Source: CAZQVN01 sp964596775
Lineage (GTDB): Bacteria; Eisenbacteria; RBG-16-71-46; JABDJR01; JAWXBZ01
DNA: 64,000 nucleotides
Assembly: GCA_964596775.1 (NCBI GenBank)
Contig: CAZQVN010000003.1
Coordinates: 124,001-188,000 of the forward strand
Direction of reading: 5' to 3'
Shown: positions 60,165 to 64,000 of the stretch, piece by piece
How positions within the stretch are numbered: the first letter of the stretch is position 1
Layout of the letters: each line of letters begins with the position of its first letter
The notes under the pieces: generated by a model
The model's input: only the letters and a program-made list of their open reading frames with translations
Databases searched by the model: none
What the model was told of the DNA's origin: nothing
Position numbers and translations under genes: made by a program

Positions 60165-61982
60165 CTACCGGGCCGCCGAAGCTTTCCCGAAAGAGGGGTC
60201 CACGTAGATCTCGTCGGCGTTCCAGACGGCCCACGGACGGAAGATCGACGGCCGGACGTTCAGAAAACGGTTCCGCACGGCCACGAATCCCTTCTTGCTC
60301 ACCGTGTAGATGCCGGGCACCTCCTCGGCCCAGATCCGCTGGACTTCGTCCATGTACGGTTTCCGCTCCGCCACGCTGGTCAGCTTCATCTGGGCCGCGA
60401 GGAGCGAGTCGATCCGGGCCTCCCATTCCGTTTCCGGAACCGGCTGGTTCGGGTTCCAGAAGTGGGTCCGCCCGGACGACTTCAGCGTGTTCACCATCAT
60501 CACCGGGTCCGGCGGCGTTCCGCCGGTGCCGCCGAGCATCACCACGTCGTAGTCGAACGTGCTGGAGATGGCCGCCACGAGCGTGTTGAACTCCAGGGCG
60601 GAAAACTGCACGTCGATCCCGAGCTTCCGGAAATCCTCGGCGAGAATCGTGGCCGAGGCCACGCGCTCCTTGTTGCTGGCGTTCGTGGCGAGGCGGAACG
60701 CCACGCGATTGCCCTGCGGGTCCTCGAGGGCCCCGTCACCGTTCCGGTCGGAGAAGCCGGCCGACGCGAGCAGCGCCCGCGCCTTGTCCAGGTCGTACTC
60801 GTGGCGCGGGGCCTCCGGGTCGAACCACAACCGGTTGACCGGCGGCACCGGACCGTACAGCGGTTCGGCGAGTCCGTAGTAGACGTTCCGCACCATCGAT
60901 TCCCGGTCCACCGCGTGGGCCAGCGCCCGGCGGAAGTCGCGGTTCCTGAACCAGGACAGCTTGACCGGATCGACCAGCGGTTTTCCCTTTTCGTTCTTCT
61001 CGTCGTTCTGGTTGAACCAGAAGAAGTTCGTGCCGAACTCCATGCCGAGGTCGGTGACCGTGTATCCCCCGGCCTCGGCTCCGGCCCGGACGGACTCGAA
61101 GTCCTCGGCGCGCACGTAATAGGTGTCGGTTTCCCCGTTGCCGAAGACGATCCGCTCGGCGTTCTGGTCGGGAACGAACACCCAGACAAGCTCGTCGAGG
61201 TAGGGCAGCCGGCGCTTCTTCGCATCGACCTTGTAGTACCAGGGGTTCGGCTTGAGCGTCAGCGACTGGTTCGGCACATAGGAGGCCACCACGAACGGCC
61301 CGCTGCCGACGATGCTGTCGGGCGGCGTGTCCACGCCCCACGCCGTCTCGAACCCCCCGGATTCGTAAACCTTCTCGAGCCGGTGACGGGGAATGATGCG
61401 CATCGACGAGAGCACGTAGAGGAACGGACCGTACGGTTCGGGCAGCGTGACCGTCACCGTGCGGTCGTCGACCTTCGCGAAAACCGGTTTCACGCCGTCC
61501 ACGATCAGGAGATCCGCCGCCGAGGGGTGGATGACGTCGTCGAAGACGATCCGCGACGAGAAGATCACGTCGTCGGCGGTGAGCGGTTCCCCGTCGGACC
61601 AGCGAACCCCCTTCCTCAGGTGGAACGTCCAGGTCTTTCCGTCCGGGGACGTCTCCCAGGATGTCGAAAGCCCGGGCAACACTTCCTGGAGGACGTTGTC
61701 GTAACCCACGAGTCCCTGGAAGACGAGGCCGCTGAGAATGTCGTTCGTCGTCGTTTCGTTGGCGATCATCACGTTGAACGTCTTCGGCGGGGCCACCGCG
61801 GACACGACCATCCGCCCGCCGTGGACGCCGGCCGGGCCGCTGAACACGAGCGGTTCGGGGGGAGCGGGATTCCGGGGGCGATCCGCGGCCGTGTCCGATC
61901 CCCCGCCGCGTCCGCAGGCCACAAGCGCGAGCACGGCAAGGAGGAGCGCCGGGGACGCACTCCGCAGCATACGCAGGCTCAT
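60165..61982 (-). CDS. Peptide ABC transporter substrate-binding lipoprotein (SBP family 5)
   Basis: A 605-residue periplasmic binding protein. The signal ends in lipobox LVACG (LALVACGRGGG) with Cys at about residue 23. The family 5 signature is WTFHLRKGVRWSDGEPLTAD with DDVIFSSRIVFDD; further on DFRRALAHAVDRESMVRNVY and LDKARALLASAGFSDRNGDG are standard. It captures oligopeptides or similar solutes and hands them to the two permeases. GGAGGTGATCC before the ATG is a near-perfect ribosome site, and a strong promoter precedes it at 62030-62058. It opens the four-gene transport operon. Confidence 0.96.
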   Translation of the reverse strand: MSLRMLRSASPALLLAVLALVACGRGGGSDTAADRPRNPAPPEPLVFSGPAGVHGGRMVVSAVAPPKTFNVMIANETTTNDILSGLVFQGLVGYDNVLQEVLPGLSTSWETSPDGKTWTFHLRKGVRWSDGEPLTADDVIFSSRIVFDDVIHPSAADLLIVDGVKPVFAKVDDRTVTVTLPEPYGPFLYVLSSMRIIPRHRLEKVYESGGFETAWGVDTPPDSIVGSGPFVVASYVPNQSLTLKPNPWYYKVDAKKRRLPYLDELVWVFVPDQNAERIVFGNGETDTYYVRAEDFESVRAGAEAGGYTVTDLGMEFGTNFFWFNQNDEKNEKGKPLVDPVKLSWFRNRDFRRALAHAVDRESMVRNVYYGLAEPLYGPVPPVNRLWFDPEAPRHEYDLDKARALLASAGFSDRNGDGALEDPQGNRVAFRLATNASNKERVASATILAEDFRKLGIDVQFSALEFNTLVAAISSTFDYDVVMLGGTGGTPPDPVMMVNTLKSSGRTHFWNPNQPVPETEWEARIDSLLAAQMKLTSVAERKPYMDEVQRIWAEEVPGIYTVSKKGFVAVRNRFLNVRPSIFRPWAVWNADEIYVDPSFGKASAAR

Positions 61983-62029
61983 GGTGGATCACCTCCGGTC
62001 ACGGGAGACGTGCTGGGGGAACGAAAGCG

Positions 62030-62058
62030 AGTATAGAAACGGCGCCGCGGAGGGTCAA
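62030..62058 (-). promoter_or_regulatory. Strong promoter of the peptide transporter operon
   Basis: -35 TTGACC (62058-62053), exactly 17 nt, -10 TATACT (62035-62030), each five of six to consensus: one of the best matches in the window. The start would be near 62023, 41 bp before the ATG at 61982. Its quality and the ideal ribosome site predict high expression. Confidence 0.7.
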
Positions 62059-62084
62059 CCGGGGCGCCCGCTATGGACGCACGG

Positions 62085-62576
62085 CTATTTTTTCGCGTCC
62101 ATGCCGCCCCAGGCGTTGATCGTCCCGATGTCCGACGCGCCGGAACTCTTGGCGTAGAGGAACAACTGGAGCTTGTAGGCCGTGATCCACTTGAAGGGTC
62201 CGTTGAGAATGGCGATTCCCAGGGGAACCGATCCGAATCCGCCCGGCAGCGGCGCGTCCTTCGTCTCGAGGGTTTCCTCGCTGACCTTTTCGAAGAACTC
62301 CGCGATCTCCTTCTTCTGGAGTTCCATCATCGCCGGGAATTCCTCGGCCTTCATCTCCTTGACGCGCGCCGCGTACTCCCCGTAGTGATCCCAGCTGCCT
62401 TCCGACATGCAGCGGACCCCGGCGATGCCGCAGACGGCGAGGTAACGGAGGAGTTCGAGCGTGGAACGCTGCCCCGGCGTCGGCCGGTAGTCGTAGTCCT
62501 TCACCTTCGTGAACAGGTGCACCGCGATGTCGCACTCGCGGGTCATCGCTGCGGAAAGCATGTCCTTCGTGATCAT
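62085..62576 (-). CDS. DinB-like protein (four-helix-bundle, putative metal-dependent)
   Basis: A 163-residue all-helical protein. It starts with ITKDMLSAAMTRECDIAVHL containing a His, has RPTPGQRSTLELLRYLAVCG, and ends with KWITAYKLQLFLYAKSSGAS, a pattern that matches DinB/YfiT-superfamily proteins in which a final His or Gln row completes the metal site. Typical DinB residues are only partly conserved, so catalysis is uncertain. GGGAG lies 6 nt before the ATG. Its neighbour upstream is tyrA, with a terminator between them. Function unknown. Confidence 0.7.
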   Translation of the reverse strand: MITKDMLSAAMTRECDIAVHLFTKVKDYDYRPTPGQRSTLELLRYLAVCGIAGVRCMSEGSWDHYGEYAARVKEMKAEEFPAMMELQKKEIAEFFEKVSEETLETKDAPLPGGFGSVPLGIAILNGPFKWITAYKLQLFLYAKSSGASDIGTINAWGGMDAKK

Positions 62577-62623
62577 GGCAACTCCCTGGTAATGGTGAAC
62601 GGCGATCCCTAACGAAACCCCGG

Positions 62624-62648
62624 GACCTCACCCTTGCCGGGTGAGGTC
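62624..62648 (-). terminator. Terminator hairpin after tyrA
   Basis: A perfect 10-bp stem (62624-62633 with 62639-62648) with loop TTGCC, starting 7 bp beyond the tyrA stop. GGGGTTTCGTT follows on the minus strand, a modest T-rich tail. Confidence 0.65.
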
Positions 62649-62655
62649 GGGAGGC

Positions 62656-63720
62656 TCACGGCCGGCCACTGGTGCGCCGGCGCCCGTCCTCGAAGAGTTT
62701 CCGGAAACCGGCGGCGTCCGGCGCGGACGAAGCGCCGACGATCCTGTCCAGCGCTCCCCGCAGCCGGTCCACCGCCTCCCGGGAGTGCGGATTGCGGGCC
62801 TGGATTTCATAATAGACGTCGGGGCTTTCGCGCACCACCGTCCGGGCCAGTTTTTCCAGGGCCTGGAACGTGGTCGAGCGCATGGGATGGTCCGAGTCGG
62901 GAAGGGCCAGCGCGAAGGCGATCGCCGCCGCGTGGGCCAGGCTCAGGAGGTCGGCCATGATCCGGTCGTGCTCCTCGAGCGCCACCGGGACGAGCCGGGC
63001 CGTGGTCGGCGCGAACAGCGCCTCGACCTCCGCGGTGGCCGCATGGTCCCCCGTGTCGCAGACGACGACGTCGGCGTCCCGGAGCAGCACGACGGACGGG
63101 CCGAACATCGGATGAATGGAGGCCACCCGGGCGCCGGCCGCCTGCAGTGCCCGGATCGGGGCGATGAGCGGCGACTTGATGCTCGCGATGTCGACGAGGA
63201 CGCCGCGGGGGGGATGGTCCGCCCACTCCGCGTACTGCGCCGCGAGCGCCGCCGGGGGCACCGAGCCGACGACAAGATCGGCGCCGGGCAGGAGGCGCCT
63301 GGCCGCATCGAGTTCGTCGGGCGCCGCGCCGGGATCGAGGGTGGCCGTGCGGTAGCCCTGCGCGGAGAGGAACCGGCCGAACCAGCGCCCCATGCGACCG
63401 CCCCCGCCGAGGATCACCGCGCTCCGTCCCGCCCCGGTGGCGGCCACCCGCAGGCTGTCCTCGTCCTGGACCGTGACGGCCGCCTGGATCAGCCGCGCGA
63501 ACAGGTCCTCGGCCACCCGGGGGTCGAGCCCCCTCTCCTCGGCGGCCCTGACCGCGCGATCGAGGACCATCCGCTCCTGCGCATAGTCCACGACGGGAAG
63601 CTTGTTGCGGCGCTTCGACTCCCCGACCCGGCGCGCGAGGTCGATGCGTTCGGCGGCGAGCCGGACGAGATCGAGATCGATGCGGCGCATCCGCTCGCGG
63701 AGATCGTCGAGATCGGTCAT
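62656..63720 (-). CDS. tyrA: Chorismate mutase / prephenate dehydrogenase (T-protein)
   Basis: A 354-residue bifunctional enzyme of tyrosine synthesis. Residues 1-90 are the AroQ chorismate mutase: LDDLRERMRRIDLDLVRLAA, IDLARRVGESKRRNKLPVVD and the YAQERMVLDRAV stretch. The dehydrogenase begins at VILGGGGRMGRWFGRFLSAQ (NAD-binding, with the GGGG pattern of E. coli TyrA) and has IASIKSPLIAPIRALQAAG and SIHPMFGPSVVLLRDADVVV with the catalytic His. Domain order and length match enterobacterial TyrA. The ATG at 63720 has a GGGGGA site at long spacing. It is followed by its own terminator. Confidence 0.95.
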   Translation of the reverse strand: MTDLDDLRERMRRIDLDLVRLAAERIDLARRVGESKRRNKLPVVDYAQERMVLDRAVRAAEERGLDPRVAEDLFARLIQAAVTVQDEDSLRVAATGAGRSAVILGGGGRMGRWFGRFLSAQGYRTATLDPGAAPDELDAARRLLPGADLVVGSVPPAALAAQYAEWADHPPRGVLVDIASIKSPLIAPIRALQAAGARVASIHPMFGPSVVLLRDADVVVCDTGDHAATAEVEALFAPTTARLVPVALEEHDRIMADLLSLAHAAAIAFALALPDSDHPMRSTTFQALEKLARTVVRESPDVYYEIQARNPHSREAVDRLRGALDRIVGASSAPDAAGFRKLFEDGRRRTSGRP

Positions 63721-63830
63721 GAATGGCGTTCCCCCGGAAGATCCTGAAGGGCCTGAAACCGGATGCGATGATACACAAACGGCACGGGGGTCGCACCCGG
63801 CTCCACGGAAGACTTCCCGCGCCCCGGGGG

Positions 63831-63859
63831 TAGACCGGCGCTCTCCCGGTGGCTAGACT
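63831..63859 (+). promoter_or_regulatory. Promoter giving a probable leaderless mRNA at the right edge
   Basis: TAGACC (63831-63836), 17 nt, TAGACT (63854-63859), then TCGGGC and ATG at 63866. The -10 lies 6 nt from the ATG and there is no ribosome site. This repeats the geometry seen before the CCA-enzyme gene. Confidence 0.4.
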
Positions 63860-63865
63860 TCGGGC

Positions 63866-64000
63866 ATGACCCCCGACTCCTCCGATCCCGTCTCCCCGGA
63901 AACTCCGCGCACCGGCGACTCCTCGAACTCCCACGAATTCGCGTCCACGATCGACACGTCGCAGGCGCGCGTTCCCCGTCTCGACGCAGCGGCTCCCCTT
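63866..64000 (+). CDS. N-terminal fragment of a plus-strand gene, cut by the window edge
   Basis: Forty-five codons are visible: MTPDSSDPVSPETPRTGDSS and onward, a Ser/Pro/Thr-rich disordered N-terminus with no recognisable domain. No signal peptide. The gene is divergent from tyrA and its only start signal is the -10 box directly upstream. It could be a spurious ORF; the sequence past 64000 would decide. Confidence 0.4.
   Translation, partial: MTPDSSDPVSPETPRTGDSSNSHEFASTIDTSQARVPRLDAAAPL

Overview
The window is GC-rich and almost entirely coding. Fifty-two of the 54 gene calls lie on the minus strand; the exceptions are a lipoprotein at 9724-10332 and a truncated gene entering at 63866. 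Gene content marks a Gram-negative, LPS-making bacterium: nearly the whole lipid A pathway, BamA and OmpH/Skp, a Lol lipoprotein system and Lnt. LpxC and FabZ are fused into one protein, as is known from the Bacteroidetes/Chlorobi (FCB) side of the tree. The protein-arginine-kinase pair McsA/McsB with a ClpC-type unfoldase is best known from Firmicutes. High GC, the LpxC-FabZ fusion, McsAB and PurS/PurQ/PurL-type purine synthesis together suggest an FCB-related lineage (Krumholzibacteriota, Eisenbacteria or Gemmatimonadota style). This placement is inference; no 16S or other decisive marker is present.

Layout, left to right (transcription mostly right to left). 1-9442: nadB, a Minf_1886-family protein, Hsp20, Lon, a heptosyltransferase, a GAF-domain protein and mutL (running off the left edge), tightly packed behind a good promoter at 9414-9442. 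9724-10374: the lone plus-strand lipoprotein and its terminator hairpin. 10599-29891: one long run lysS - lolC/E - lolD - mcsA - mcsB - clpC - bamA - ompH - lpxD - lpxC/fabZ - lpxA - Gfo/Idh oxidoreductase - lpxB - DUF374 (LpxJ-type) acyltransferase - kdtA - lpxK, joining outer-membrane biogenesis to regulated proteolysis. 30007-44167: an HD-GYP protein, purM, a second Gfo/Idh oxidoreductase, lnt, truA, a transaldolase-family enzyme, an HtrA protease, then purB-purL-purQ-purS-like-purF. 44235-50145: a possible 23-residue ORF, an unknown protein, a PfkB kinase, a CPBP protease, argS, rsfS and a polyprenyl diphosphate synthase.

50146-50519 is non-coding and is the most interesting stretch. Its minus strand encodes a long nested RNA structure: a 21-bp stem whose three imperfect pairs are all G-U, tandem G-A mismatches, and a GNRA-capped hairpin. 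The 3' arm is duplicated 41 bp downstream, and the second copy is a perfect complement of the 5' arm. To its right come an M23 peptidase, a CCA-adding/poly(A) polymerase-type enzyme with a leaderless start, a lipoprotein, a membrane histidine kinase whose N-terminal domain resembles that of the HD-GYP protein, an Opp/Dpp peptide transporter operon (two ATPases fused) behind a strong promoter, a DinB-like protein and a chorismate mutase-prephenate dehydrogenase.

Many neighbouring genes overlap by 1-8 bp (ATGA, GTGA or TAGTG junctions), so translational coupling is the rule. I found no tRNA, rRNA, CRISPR array, insertion sequence or integrase.
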